Shown: positions 55,185 through 64,000, counted from the stretch's first letter. The stretch: 64,000 nucleotides of DNA from Mageeibacillus sp. UBA6980 (GCA_002450095.1 DJYK01000026.1:86864-150863), one strand, 5' to 3'. The notes: generated from the letters alone by a model not told the origin. Numbers and translations are program-made.

Positions 55185-56537
55185 TCAGTATCTGAAGAGT
55201 TCCTTATAGAGGACTCTTACGGCATAATCCGTATATTCTTCGGAAACGCCGAACATCATGGAGATCTCGGAAGCGCCCTGGTTAACGATCCTCAAGTTGA
55301 TACCTGCGGCGGAGAGGGCAGAAGCGGCTCTCGCCATGATACCTACGGACTTCTCCATGGCTTGACCTACGATCATAACTATGGCGAGATCTCTGTCGAT
55401 CTTTACGGATTCTGCTCTGGCTTCGTTCCTGAATCTGTTGATGATTATATCTTCTTTTTCAGGTGTGAAGTACTTTTTACGTGCGATTATAGTAACTGAA
55501 TCGATTCCGGAAGGGATATGCTCTATCGGAATGCCCTCTTCGGCCATGATTGTAAGAAGGGAAGAGATGAATCCTACTTCATGGTTCATAAGATACTTGG
55601 TAACCGTGATGGTAAGGAAGCCCTTCTCTCCGGCGATGCCCGTTACAAGAGAGTCGTAATGCGTTCTCTCGGATACGATCCTTGTTCCTTTAGCGGAAGG
55701 ATTATTGGTATTTCTGATATGAACCGGGATACCTCTTACATATACAGGATACAGAGCTTCTTCGTGAAGTACCGAAAAACCGGCATATGCAAGCTCTCTC
55801 ATCTCATCGTATGTGATCTCATAGATAGGGAAGGGATTACTTACTATGTTGGGGTTAACGGCAAATACATTGTCGACGTCGGTCCAGTTCTCGTAAACAT
55901 CGGCGTTGACGGCACCTGCAAGGATCGATCCCGTGATATCGGAACCTCCTCTTGAGAAAGTTATGATCCTTCCGTCTTTGCCGTAACCGTAGAAGCCGGG
56001 GAAGATGCATAACTCCTTGATGTTACGAAGTTTCTCGAGGTTATCGTAGGATTCGCCGAGAATGCGGGCTTTGCCGGTTGAATCATGCTCGAGGAACAGA
56101 CCGCAGTCTTTGGGATTGCAGTATCTGGCGGGATGACCCGTTGAAGTAAGATATGAAGCGACGAGTCTGGCGCAGCAGTCTTCGCCCATTGCCTTTACTG
56201 TATCAAGATATCTGTTCTCGTTTGAAGTGTCGGAAGAAGCGGCAGACTTTAATGTCTCGATTATCTCGGGGAGGATGTCGCTGATGTTAAGATCTTCGCA
56301 TATGCCTTTGTATCTCTCGATGACCTTCATAAGCTCGTCATCATAAGACTCTCCGCTCAAGGCTTTCCTTGCAACGGCAATGAGAAGATCGGTAACTTTG
56401 ATGTCATCCCGGGTTCTTTTGCCGGGAGCGGATACGACTATGATCTTTCTGTCGGGATCTGAAAGCACGATATCACAGACTTTTTTGATCTGGAATGCGT
56501 CTGCAAGTGAAGAACCACCGAATTTTGCTATCTTCAT
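55185..56537 (-). CDS. lysC: Aspartate kinase
   Basis: A 450-aa monofunctional aspartokinase, the first enzyme for Lys, Thr and Met. The ATG at 56537 follows AGAGGT; nine extra upstream codons are open but not needed. The kinase domain has KFGGSSLAD and GRIITFSRGGSDITG with the Asp. Two C-terminal ACT domains (about 300-450) would bind a feedback inhibitor (ITVTKYLMNHEVGFIS, NQGASEISMMFGV). It converges on comEC with a 13-base gap and no hairpin. Confidence 0.95.
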   Translation of the reverse strand: MKIAKFGGSSLADAFQIKKVCDIVLSDPDRKIIVVSAPGKRTRDDIKVTDLLIAVARKALSGESYDDELMKVIERYKGICEDLNISDILPEIIETLKSAASSDTSNENRYLDTVKAMGEDCCARLVASYLTSTGHPARYCNPKDCGLFLEHDSTGKARILGESYDNLEKLRNIKELCIFPGFYGYGKDGRIITFSRGGSDITGSILAGAVNADVYENWTDVDNVFAVNPNIVSNPFPIYEITYDEMRELAYAGFSVLHEEALYPVYVRGIPVHIRNTNNPSAKGTRIVSERTHYDSLVTGIAGEKGFLTITVTKYLMNHEVGFISSLLTIMAEEGIPIEHIPSGIDSVTIIARKKYFTPEKEDIIINRFRNEARAESVKIDRDLAIVMIVGQAMEKSVGIMARAASALSAAGINLRIVNQGASEISMMFGVSEEYTDYAVRVLYKELFRY

Positions 56538-56586
56538 AACGATACCTCTTATATTTAATCGCACAATATATTATCACAAGATATGA

Positions 56587-56615
56587 TTTACATTTTATTT
56601 TTCTTTATTTACAAT
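56587..56615 (+). promoter_or_regulatory. Promoter of yqeG, near-leaderless
   Basis: TTTACA (56587-56592), 17 bases, TACAAT (56610-56615). The predicted start site lies about 56622-56624 and the ATG at 56625, so almost no leader is expected. No Shine-Dalgarno sequence is present. Confidence 0.6.
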
Positions 56616-56624
56616 CCATACAAT

Positions 56625-57122
56625 ATGAATATTTTTAAAGCGATGAAGCCCGACAAAGTATATAAAGGAGTCAATGATATTCCTTTGGATGAACTCAGGA
56701 GCATGGGGAAGACCTGTCTACTTCTGGATTTTGACAATACTTTGGGGCCTGACCATGCGACACGCCCCGACCAATATGCTTATGATTTTATAAAGAAGAT
56801 AACCGACGCCGGTTTTTCCTGCTGTCTTGTCTCTAATGCCAAGTCCGGAAGATCATCCGGGATAGCGAAGCTTCTTGAGATCCCTTGTGTTACATATGCA
56901 CATAAGCCCAGACCTGACGGCGTGAACAGAGCGCTGAAGCTTTTGGGAAAAGACCGTAATGAAGCGGTTATGATTGGAGATCAGATCTTTACAGACGTAA
57001 TTGCCGGAAGACTTGCTTCGGTCTATACGATAATGGTGGAGAAGTACTCCTCGAGAGAAATATGGTACGTAATACTTAAAAGGCCTCTCGAGAAGATCGT
57101 AAGGTTAATCGGAAGATTCTAA
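56625..57122 (+). CDS. yqeG: YqeG family HAD-IIIA phosphatase
   Basis: A 165-aa HAD phosphatase. The nucleophile motif is LLLDFDNTLGP, motif II the LVSNAKSGR stretch, and motif III/IV KPRPDGVNRAL with MIGDQIFTDV. The start at 56625 gives the family's N-terminus (MKPD follows after five residues); the ATG at 56643 is an alternative. The substrate of YqeG is not firmly known. Its 3' end overlaps the convergent pseudouridine synthase by 18 bases. Confidence 0.9.
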   Translation: MNIFKAMKPDKVYKGVNDIPLDELRSMGKTCLLLDFDNTLGPDHATRPDQYAYDFIKKITDAGFSCCLVSNAKSGRSSGIAKLLEIPCVTYAHKPRPDGVNRALKLLGKDRNEAVMIGDQIFTDVIAGRLASVYTIMVEKYSSREIWYVILKRPLEKIVRLIGRF

Positions 57123-57797
57123 TCCCCGTATCTCTTCTTTGGTGAGGTTTCTTGTCTGTCCGTACTTAAGGTCGCCAAGAAGCACGTTATTGAAACGGAT
57201 CCTTCGAAGTTTAGTGACTTTGTACCCGAGTTCATCGCACATTCTTCGTATCTGCCTGTTAAGTCCCTGTTTCAGGATGATGTTAAACGTATGAGTACCG
57301 GTGATCCTGACACGGCAGGGGAGCGTCTTCTGCCCCAGTATAACGAGGCCGTTTTCCATCTTCTCCTTAAACCCCGGCGCAATCTTATGGTCGACCCTGA
57401 CCTGATACTCTTTCTCGTGACCGTTCTCGGCGCGAAGGAGTTTATTGACTATATCTCCGTCGTTAGTGAGAAGTATGAGTCCCGATGAGTTCTTGTCGAG
57501 TCGTCCTATAGGGAATATCCTGTCGTCCATTCCCACGTAGTCGATGATGTTAGTCGGGTCTCTTCGGTCCGTGGTGCAGGTGATCCCGAGAGGCTTGTGA
57601 AGGGCGATGTATATCTTATTCTCCTCGGGATTTACTGTCTTGCCGTCAACTTCGACGACTTGTCCCTCTGATACGACCGAACCGTTCGTGGCGACAGTTC
57701 CGTCTATGGTTACTTTACCCGATTCGACATATCTGTCGGCTTCTCTTCTTGAACAGAATCCGCTTGAGGCTATGTATTTATTAATCCTTACTCCCAT
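57105..57797 (-). CDS. rluF: RluB/RluF-type 23S rRNA pseudouridine synthase
   Basis: A 230-aa RsuA-family pseudouridine synthase. An S4 RNA-binding domain (1-about 50, INKYIASSGFCSRREADRYV) precedes the catalytic domain with GRLDKNSSGLILLTND (catalytic Asp) and the C-terminal LKQGLNRQIRRMCDELGY. The sequence is closest in pattern to RluF (U2604), but RluB is possible. It overlaps the kinase gene upstream by ten bases. Confidence 0.9.
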   Translation of the reverse strand: MGVRINKYIASSGFCSRREADRYVESGKVTIDGTVATNGSVVSEGQVVEVDGKTVNPEENKIYIALHKPLGITCTTDRRDPTNIIDYVGMDDRIFPIGRLDKNSSGLILLTNDGDIVNKLLRAENGHEKEYQVRVDHKIAPGFKEKMENGLVILGQKTLPCRVRITGTHTFNIILKQGLNRQIRRMCDELGYKVTKLRRIRFNNVLLGDLKYGQTRNLTKEEIRGLESSD

Positions 57798-59593
57798 GCG
57801 TTGGCTGCTTCGGCTTTCTTTAAAGTAAAAGTAAACTTGGTGCCATGTCCGTATTCGCTCTCGACGGTGATGTCTTCTCCCATGTATGTGAGGAGTTCTT
57901 TTGCTATGGCAAGTCCTAAGCCGGTGCCTTTCTTGCCGCGGGCTCGATCTGCTTTAAAGAATCTCTCGAAGATATGGTTAATATCGTATTCGTGAATGCC
58001 TTGTCCTGTGTCTGAGACGGAGATGTAGACCTTGCCGAGATCCTCGTTGTAATCGCTTGTGATCGTGATGGTTCCGCCCTTAGGAGTATATTTCTTGGCG
58101 TTATCAAGAAGGATTACGAGTATCTGATTGACTCGGTCGGGGTTGCCCATTACGGTAGGGAGCTTACCGGTGGTGTAGTGAACGCTGAAGAATAGCCCCG
58201 CATCCTTCATTACCGGCGTAAACCTCGTGTAAATGCTGTCGAGAAGCTCGTTCATATCGAACGGGAACATCTTAAATGCCAGTGTTCCGGACTGAAGCTT
58301 GGAAAGCTCGAGCATGTCATCGATAAGCCTTGAGAGACGCAAGGTCTCGTTCAAAATGATATCGTAATACCTCATGCGGTCCTCTTCCTTCTTGACCATG
58401 CCGTCGGAAAGAGGCTCGATGAGTCCTCTCAAAGTCTGAAGAGGAGTCCTTAACTCGTGTGAGATGTTTGCAACGTAGTCGCGTCTTGTCATCTCGAGTT
58501 TATGCTCTTCTGTAATATCGCGGAAAAATCCCGTTGCTCCTATGCATACGGTGTCTTTCTGGGCATCGAAGCGGGGGACGAGAGTGTACTCATAAGCGTA
58601 GTTAGGACTTTCCATGACTCTCTTCTTGTTCTCTCCGGTTTCCATGCACTCCGCAAGATCATCCCAGAATGCTTCGAAAGGCACTATCTGTATCTTCTCG
58701 GAGAAGTTGTTCTTACGTGGAACCTTCGAGAAAATGTCTTTCATCGTATCGTTCGAGAAAGTAACCGAACCGTCCTTGTCAAAGACCATGATACCTTCCG
58801 ATATTACGTTGAAGATGTTCTCGAGCTTGTTCCTCTCGTTCGTAAGATCGTTGATCGATTGGGACAGTCGGTCAGCCATACTGTTAAAGGATACGGCAAG
58901 TTCGCCGGCTTCACCGACATGATTCTCGTTCGCCCGGATCTTGAGATTGCCTCGGCCGTATTGTTTGGCAACCTGATTAACTTCCTGTAACGGCTCTGTT
59001 ATGAGTTCGACAAAAATGACTGTCGGGACCATCATCGCGAGTGCCGCCGCGAAAGTGGAGAGCAGAAGAATATTGATATAGTTATTGATAAGATCATTAT
59101 CTTCGTTTATCAGATTATACTGGATCACATAATAAGTATTACCGTCTTTGACGAAGGGGATCTTCATCAACAGAGTTCGTTGTGAAGAGAAGTTCGACTG
59201 CAGGAACATCAGCCTGTTGTTCCATGAACCGACATTATCGAGATTATTCTCGACGTAATCGATGGCGTCAAGCTCTTCGGGACTTGCTTTCTCGGTAAGA
59301 TCCGTCGGTACAACGATACGTCCCTGTTCGTTTGTTATAAAGAATTCCTTGTTGGATATGCTCGAAGGGTAGAGGATATATTCATATATCTCTTCGAGTG
59401 ACAGATCATCAGATGCGTTGTTTACCGCTTCCTCGATCGCTTCGTATTGTTTTTGTGCCTCATCGACACTGTAATTAAAAGCAGTGGTGCTTCCGGCAAT
59501 ACCGAATGCAACGGCTGCGAGAAGAGCAGAAGCGGCCAGTGCTATAAACACCAGCAGGAACATTCTTCTCATAATGAAACTGTGATGAAACAC
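57788..59593 (-). CDS. Sensor histidine kinase, PhoR/WalK-like (HAMP-PAS-HisKA)
   Basis: A 601-aa kinase. GTG at 59593 lies directly next to the regulator stop, seven bases after GAGGT; an ATG seven codons later is the alternative. A membrane helix (about 9-33), an extracellular sensor of about 140 residues, a second helix (about 175-200), HAMP, a PAS domain (about 260-370), HisKA with ISHELRTPLQTLRGL and an ATPase domain (LLDNAKKYTPKGG, GKKGTGLGLAIAKE) follow. The order suits the PhoR/ResE/WalK group. The signal is unknown. Confidence 0.93.
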   Translation of the reverse strand: MFHHSFIMRRMFLLVFIALAASALLAAVAFGIAGSTTAFNYSVDEAQKQYEAIEEAVNNASDDLSLEEIYEYILYPSSISNKEFFITNEQGRIVVPTDLTEKASPEELDAIDYVENNLDNVGSWNNRLMFLQSNFSSQRTLLMKIPFVKDGNTYYVIQYNLINEDNDLINNYINILLLSTFAAALAMMVPTVIFVELITEPLQEVNQVAKQYGRGNLKIRANENHVGEAGELAVSFNSMADRLSQSINDLTNERNKLENIFNVISEGIMVFDKDGSVTFSNDTMKDIFSKVPRKNNFSEKIQIVPFEAFWDDLAECMETGENKKRVMESPNYAYEYTLVPRFDAQKDTVCIGATGFFRDITEEHKLEMTRRDYVANISHELRTPLQTLRGLIEPLSDGMVKKEEDRMRYYDIILNETLRLSRLIDDMLELSKLQSGTLAFKMFPFDMNELLDSIYTRFTPVMKDAGLFFSVHYTTGKLPTVMGNPDRVNQILVILLDNAKKYTPKGGTITITSDYNEDLGKVYISVSDTGQGIHEYDINHIFERFFKADRARGKKGTGLGLAIAKELLTYMGEDITVESEYGHGTKFTFTLKKAEAANAWE

Positions 59594-60289
59594 TTAAGAG
59601 ACCTCGAATTTATACCCCACTCCGTATACGGTAGAGATATTCCATCTGCTTCCGTCGTAGGTGATCTTCTGTCTTATCCTCTTAATGTGGGTATCTATGG
59701 TACGAAGATCTCCGTCAAAGTCATTTCCCCATACGGATCTTAAGATCTGGTCACGGCTCATAACCGTGCCCGGATGGGATGCAAGAAGGTGAAGTATCTC
59801 GACTTCCTTGGGTGTGAAGGCAATAGCTTTCGAATTAACCTTAACAGAGTAATTCTCAATATTGATCTCGAGACCGTCGAATCTTAGAAGTCCGTTGGAA
59901 GAAGAGGGTTCCTGAGAGGACTCTGTCCTCCTTAAGACCGCTTTGATCCTGGCGACTACTTCTCTCGGAGAGAAAGGCTTTACGATGTAATCATCAGCAC
60001 CGAGCTCGAGACCCAATACGCGGTCGATCTCTTCGCCCTTGGCAGTGAGGATGATAATAGGAGTAGACATGGTCTTCCTTAATTCTCTGCATACATCGAG
60101 TCCGTTCATCTGAGGCATCATAACATCGAGAAGGATAAGATCCGGCTTATCCTCGTGAGCAAGCTTCAGGGATTCGTCACCGTCAAAGGCGTCAGAATGT
60201 GTGTAATGCTCATTATCAAGATATAATCTCAACGATTCGTGTACGATGGGATCATCATCACAGATCAGTATATGCGGTGTTGAAGACAT
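59594..60289 (-). CDS. OmpR-family response regulator (PhoP/WalR-like)
   Basis: A 231-aa regulator; the ATG at 60289 follows AAAGGACG. The receiver domain has ILICDDDP, the phospho-Asp in LILLDVMMPQMNG, ILTAKGEE and DYIVKPFSPRE. The winged helix ends VYGVGYKFEVS. It forms an operon with the kinase and rluF and faces a divergent lipoprotein gene, which could be a target. Confidence 0.94.
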   Translation of the reverse strand: MSSTPHILICDDDPIVHESLRLYLDNEHYTHSDAFDGDESLKLAHEDKPDLILLDVMMPQMNGLDVCRELRKTMSTPIIILTAKGEEIDRVLGLELGADDYIVKPFSPREVVARIKAVLRRTESSQEPSSSNGLLRFDGLEINIENYSVKVNSKAIAFTPKEVEILHLLASHPGTVMSRDQILRSVWGNDFDGDLRTIDTHIKRIRQKITYDGSRWNISTVYGVGYKFEVS

Positions 60290-60396
60290 GATACGTCCTT
60301 TCTTCAAAACATAATCCATTCAATTATATATTAAATTTCCTGCTGTTGCTGTATAATTTATATAATTTTTGTTAAATGATTATGAAGGATGGATCT

Positions 60397-61236
60397 ATGA
60401 ATAATACATTTATTAAGAAATCCGTATGTATGGTCTTAACGGCTGCAATCGTCTGTTCGTTCGCGGGGTGCAGCATATTTGCCGAGAGGAAGGCGGTATC
60501 GGTCCTTACGGAGGCACTTGACGCTTTTTACGCCGATCCCGTTAACGGTCTTGCTGATTATGACGAGGAATTTGTTGTTCCCGAGATGAACGAGAAGGCA
60601 TTGGAATTGGCACTGGAAGGACTTGCTTCCTCGTCTTATGAGATCGGTGAGGTAAAACTTAACAGCGACAGGACGACCGCTAAGATCCCCGTTACGTTTA
60701 ACGATGTGATCCTGCTTGAGGATATTCCGATGGGGACCGAAGAGGAAGTAACGGATGCAGTCGCTGACTGTGATACCGACAGCGTTGAGATAACATTTGT
60801 TCTTAAGAACAAGAAGGGTGACTGGAAGATCGAGGATATGTCCGAGCTTTCAGAGACGTTCTTTGCTCCTTATACTTCAATCGTTTTTATAGACGAGAAT
60901 GGAATGCCTACAGATTATTATGAGCCGTTCTTTGATGAATGTGTAGTTGAGACCGTTTGGTATGATCCGCTTATGGCTACTCCTCTTCAGGGGAATTCAT
61001 TAAGATCTGCCGAAGCCCTTCTCGCATATGTTTACTTTGACAGACCGGTATATTTTACGTTTACGGCCAATCTTAAGAGCGGTAATACCGTTGTTCAGAC
61101 TCAGGAGATAACCGTTGACGGTTCGACTACGGCTCCTATCGAATTCTGGGGTGAATCATATTCCGGATCTTATACGGTTGAACTTCTGTTCGACGGCGGA
61201 CTTGTCGCACAAAGCGAGACTCTCTCGGTAAGCTGA
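60397..61236 (+). CDS. Lipoprotein of unknown function
   Basis: A 279-aa lipoprotein. The ATG at 60397 follows AAGGA by eight bases; the signal peptide ends in the lipobox CSFAGC. The first half has a helical NTF2/DUF5105-like look (VSVLTEALDAFYADPVN, VTFVLKNKKGDWKIED-like region), while the last about 80 residues form beta strands (SGSYTVELLFDGG). The region between it and the divergent regulator holds two TATAAT boxes (60352-60357 and 60361-60366). Function not assigned. Confidence 0.78.
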   Translation: MNNTFIKKSVCMVLTAAIVCSFAGCSIFAERKAVSVLTEALDAFYADPVNGLADYDEEFVVPEMNEKALELALEGLASSSYEIGEVKLNSDRTTAKIPVTFNDVILLEDIPMGTEEEVTDAVADCDTDSVEITFVLKNKKGDWKIEDMSELSETFFAPYTSIVFIDENGMPTDYYEPFFDECVVETVWYDPLMATPLQGNSLRSAEALLAYVYFDRPVYFTFTANLKSGNTVVQTQEITVDGSTTAPIEFWGESYSGSYTVELLFDGGLVAQSETLSVS

Positions 61237-61241
61237 TCTGT

Positions 61242-62153
61242 ATGTTCGTTGCTGACGGCTGGAAAGATTTCGAAGTCCTTTATGCTGGGGAGCAGGAAAA
61301 ATACGAGCGCTGGGGAGATGTATTCTTAAGGCGTCCGGATCCTCAGGCAGTATGGCCCGTATACGATAATGGCAAAGAGGTCACATGGGAAGATCTGCCT
61401 GCACCTAATGCCGTATATAACAGGAGCAATACGGGAGGCGGAGCCTGGCAGAAGATCAAGCCTATGCCTTCCGATTGGACTGTCGGATACAGATCTCTCG
61501 GTAAGGATCTTAAGTTTATTATCGAACCCACTTCCTTTAAGCACACGGGACTTTTCCCGGAACAGGCGAGCAACTGGGATTTTGCCGGTAAGCTGATCTC
61601 GGATGCCAAGAAAGCGGGCAGAGATGATATTAGAGTTCTTAACCTCTTCGCATACACCGGAGCAGCCACGTGCGCTGCCGCATGTCACGGCGCCTCAGAG
61701 GTGGTTCATGTTGATTCTTCCAAGGGAATGATCCAGAGAGCCAAAGAGAATATTCAGAAGAGCGGTCTTCAGGACTCATATGTCAGGTTTATCAATGAAG
61801 ACTGCAGGAAATTCGTTGAGCGAGAGATAAGAAGAGGCAGAAAGTATGACGGCATCATCATGGATCCTCCCAAGTACGGCAGAGGACCTACGGGTGAACT
61901 TTGGGAGATAGAGAAGTCTCTTTATGAGTTCGTATCGAGGACGGCTCTTCTTCTTTCCGACAAACCTCTTTTTGTGATAATCAGTTCTTATGCGACGGAA
62001 CTTGGCGCGAATGCCTTCGGAAATGTCCTCGACCTTACGTGTTCAACTAAGTTCGGCGGGAAGACGGTAAGCGACGAGCTGGGACTTCCGGTGACTCATA
62101 TGGATCTCAATCTGCCATGCGGACAGGTCTCAAGATGGACGCCCCGAGCATAA
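61242..62153 (+). CDS. Class I SAM-dependent methyltransferase (RlmI/PF10672-like)
   Basis: A 303-aa methyltransferase. Motif I is LNLFAYTGAATCAAACHGA, then VVHVDSSKGMIQRAKEN, and motif IV IIMDPPKYGRGP, the DPPK form of rRNA cytosine-C5 methyltransferases like RlmI, though the catalytic Cys context and PUA domain are not seen. It is most likely an rRNA methyltransferase. It overlaps the next gene by 19 bases, another RNA modification gene. Confidence 0.87.
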   Translation: MFVADGWKDFEVLYAGEQEKYERWGDVFLRRPDPQAVWPVYDNGKEVTWEDLPAPNAVYNRSNTGGGAWQKIKPMPSDWTVGYRSLGKDLKFIIEPTSFKHTGLFPEQASNWDFAGKLISDAKKAGRDDIRVLNLFAYTGAATCAAACHGASEVVHVDSSKGMIQRAKENIQKSGLQDSYVRFINEDCRKFVEREIRRGRKYDGIIMDPPKYGRGPTGELWEIEKSLYEFVSRTALLLSDKPLFVIISSYATELGANAFGNVLDLTCSTKFGGKTVSDELGLPVTHMDLNLPCGQVSRWTPRA

Positions 62154-62764
62154 TCTTCGAAGACAATCATCTTCTTGTGGCTTATAAGCCTGAAGGGTAC
62201 CTCTCTCAGTCCGACGGCACTAAGGCTCCCGATATGCTCACGTATCTTAAAGCCTACATCAAGGAGAAATACCATAAACCCGGGAACGTGTACCTCGGGC
62301 TCGTTCACAGACTCGACCGCAATGTGTCCGGGATAATGGTTTTCGCGCGCACATCTAAATGCGCTTCGCGTCTGTCGGAGCAGATACGTAAGGGGACTTT
62401 CGAGAAAAGATACCGGGCTCGTGTTCAGGGAAAACTTAAGGGCGAAGGCGTGCTTGTTAACTATCTAATTAAAGATGAGAGAGCCAATAAGACCGATGTT
62501 TACGACAGGGAGGTCCCCGGAAGTAAAAGGTGCGAGCTATCTTACAAAGCCGGGGAGTTCGACGGGAAGTTTACTTCGGTTGATATCAGGCTTGTTACAG
62601 GCCGTTCCCATCAGATCAGAGCGCAGTTCGCTCATATAGGTCACCCTCTTGAAGGTGATGTGAAATACGGGGGACCAAAATCGGACCGGGGTATCGGACT
62701 TATGTCCTGCTATCTGTCCTTCGATCACCCCACAAGCGGTGAACGGCTTGAGTTTTCAATATAG
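62135..62764 (+). CDS. RluA-family pseudouridine synthase
   Basis: A 209-aa enzyme without S4 domain. The catalytic motif is LVHRLDRNVSGIMVFAR, the C-terminal motif TGRSHQIRAQFAHIGHPLEGD. The start is taken at 62135 (MDAPS); the ATG at 62117 in the methyltransferase end is possible. The short form is typical of uncharacterised RluA-like proteins acting on rRNA or tRNA. Confidence 0.88.
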   Translation: MDAPSIIFEDNHLLVAYKPEGYLSQSDGTKAPDMLTYLKAYIKEKYHKPGNVYLGLVHRLDRNVSGIMVFARTSKCASRLSEQIRKGTFEKRYRARVQGKLKGEGVLVNYLIKDERANKTDVYDREVPGSKRCELSYKAGEFDGKFTSVDIRLVTGRSHQIRAQFAHIGHPLEGDVKYGGPKSDRGIGLMSCYLSFDHPTSGERLEFSI

Positions 62765-62773
62765 TTTGATAAC

Positions 62774-62802
62774 TTGCCGTTTCAAAATAACAAGTGTAAT
62801 AT
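62774..62802 (+). promoter_or_regulatory. Possible thrS promoter
   Basis: TTGCCG (62774-62779), 17 bases, TAATAT (62797-62802). The leader would be only about 35 bases, too short for a T-box. Confidence 0.4.
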
Positions 62803-62842
62803 CTTTAAATATGTCTTTTGATCATTCTAGGAGGTCGTTTTA

Positions 62843-64000
62843 ATGGAGCGCGAAGAGTTTTTGAGTGTTTATCGTCATTCATTGGCACACATCATGGCAA
62901 AGGCCGTTATCGAGATATTCGGCAAGGAGAATGTCCAATATGCTATCGGTCCTCAGATAGCGGACGGTTGCTATTATGATTTCACTCTTCCGAGACCGAT
63001 AAGTGAAGAAGATCTCAAGGTCATCGAAGACAAGATGCGTGAGATCATCAAAAGAAGAGAGGACTGGACACGTAAGGAAGTATCCCGTGCCGAGGCTTTG
63101 GAACTCTTTAAAGATCAGAAGTTTAAGACTGAACTTATAAACGATCTTCCCGAAGACGAGCTCATTACCGTTTATTACACGGGCGACGACTTCGTTGACC
63201 TTTGCCGCGGACCTCATATTGATAATTCACAGGCTCTCTTCCAGGCTGCTTTCCAGATCAAGAACGTCTCCGGTGCTTACTGGAGAGGCGATGAGAACAG
63301 AGATCAGCTTCAGAGGATCTACCTGTTTGCTTTCCCTTCCAAGGATGAGCTTAAGGCACATCTTAACTGGCTTAAGGAGGCGCAGGAGAGAGACCACAAG
63401 AAGATCGGCGTACAGCTCGACATGTTCATGTTCAGGGATACGGCTCCCGGAATGGCTTATTGGCTCCCCAGGGGATGGACTATGTACTCACAGCTTATGA
63501 AGTATTCGCGTGAGCTTCAGGCCAAGCATGACTACAGCGAGATTTCCGCTCCTCTTATCAACAATAAGAAGCTCTGGCTTATCTCAGGCCACTGGGCTCA
63601 TTACGTAAATAATATGTTCATAGTACCCGGAAAGACTCAGGGGACTGAGGCTACCGATGCGGTAACCTCTGATGAGACTTCTATGTTCTCGATCGAAGCA
63701 GAGGATACGATGGCTGCCAAGCCTATGAACTGTCCAAATGCGATGATCGAGTACAAGAGAACGATGCATTCTTATAAGGAACTTCCTATCCGTTACAGCG
63801 AGTATGACGTACTTCACCGTAAGGAGAAGTCCGGTCAGTTGAACGGACTTTTCAGAGTTCAGGAATTCCGTCAGGACGATGATCATACTTTTGTGACCAA
63901 AGAGCAGATCAAGGATGAGATCAAGGATGTTATCTCGATCGCAGATGAGATATATAAGACATTCGGTCTGACATACAGAGCCGAGTTCTCTACAAGACCT
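62843..64000 (+). CDS. thrS: Threonyl-tRNA synthetase without TGS domain (3' partial)
   Basis: The first 386 codons of ThrS; the rest lies beyond the window. The ATG at 62843 follows AGGAGGT, and an in-frame TAG at 62828-62830 rules out a longer N-terminus. The protein starts at the editing domain (HSLAHIMAKAV with HxxxH; DLCRGPHI), skipping the about 60-residue TGS domain of most ThrS. The class II catalytic core begins at about residue 200: GMAYWLPRG (motif 1 region), MNCPNAM with the zinc Cys, and FRVQEFRQDDDHTF (motif 2). It attaches Thr to tRNA-Thr. Confidence 0.94.
   Translation, partial: MEREEFLSVYRHSLAHIMAKAVIEIFGKENVQYAIGPQIADGCYYDFTLPRPISEEDLKVIEDKMREIIKRREDWTRKEVSRAEALELFKDQKFKTELINDLPEDELITVYYTGDDFVDLCRGPHIDNSQALFQAAFQIKNVSGAYWRGDENRDQLQRIYLFAFPSKDELKAHLNWLKEAQERDHKKIGVQLDMFMFRDTAPGMAYWLPRGWTMYSQLMKYSRELQAKHDYSEISAPLINNKKLWLISGHWAHYVNNMFIVPGKTQGTEATDAVTSDETSMFSIEAEDTMAAKPMNCPNAMIEYKRTMHSYKELPIRYSEYDVLHRKEKSGQLNGLFRVQEFRQDDDHTFVTKEQIKDEIKDVISIADEIYKTFGLTYRAEFSTRP

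Noticed and set aside
62765..62842. T-box riboswitch upstream of thrS
   Set aside because: The gap is 78 bases with no T-box sequence, specifier stem or terminator hairpin.

Overview
The window reads as a chromosome segment of a Gram-positive Clostridia-like bacterium (Firmicutes) of moderate GC content. The grounds are a PolC-type replicative polymerase, a PASTA-domain Ser/Thr kinase cluster (def-fmt-rsmB-rlmN-prkC-rsgA-rpe-thiN), ruvC-ruvA-ruvB-queH, a class B sortase next to a giant VaFE/Cna-B surface protein, a DUF5688 gene, and strong Shine-Dalgarno (SD) sites. Genus cannot be assigned from the sequence alone. No phage, insertion sequence, integron or CRISPR array is visible. The region is dense housekeeping chromosome with two accessory-looking stretches.

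Layout. 1-2020: a partial DUF4214 membrane protein and a zinc-ribbon membrane protein. 2132-9990: ispG, polC, priA. 9994-11100: a Mbeg1-like alpha/beta hydrolase. 11144-19246: translation, ribosome-maturation and kinase cluster ending in a hairpin terminator. 19396-27401: surface-protein operon (DUF5688, acidic secreted protein, 1905-aa VaFE protein, class B sortase). 27418-33255: nudC, purD, nadD-yqeK fusion, rsfS, comEA, birA (minus strand), yraN. 33381-36140: aminotransferase and purB, followed by tRNA-Lys(CTT). 36395-43067: two-component system, ABC exporter and a surface C45-family amidohydrolase lipoprotein. 43128-43404: a decayed DUF3592-like gene. 43467-47706: pdp, then ruvC-ruvA-ruvB-queH. 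47703-53067 (minus strand): engB, two PRPP synthetase paralogues, a small membrane protein, rqcH. 53153-62764: comEC, lysC (minus), yqeG, a minus-strand regulator-sensor kinase-rluF operon, a lipoprotein, a methyltransferase and a pseudouridine synthase. 62843-64000: thrS, cut by the window end.

How genes work together. ispG/polC/priA cover isoprenoid synthesis and replication or restart. def/fmt/rsmB/rlmN/rsgA act on initiator tRNA, nascent proteins and ribosomes, with the PASTA kinase as surface sensor. nudC and nadD handle NAD, purD and purB purines, and the two Prs-like proteins PRPP. comEA and comEC are DNA-uptake parts.

Most notable points. The PolC proofreading exonuclease domain appears to have lost most catalytic residues while the polymerase core is intact. 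The PASTA kinase carries a C-terminal InlB-B-repeat-like domain and its usual PP2C phosphatase neighbour is missing. One of the tandem PRPP synthetases has lost its catalytic-loop lysine. ThrS has no N-terminal TGS domain. nudC and yqeG look leaderless. nadD and yqeK are fused in one frame.
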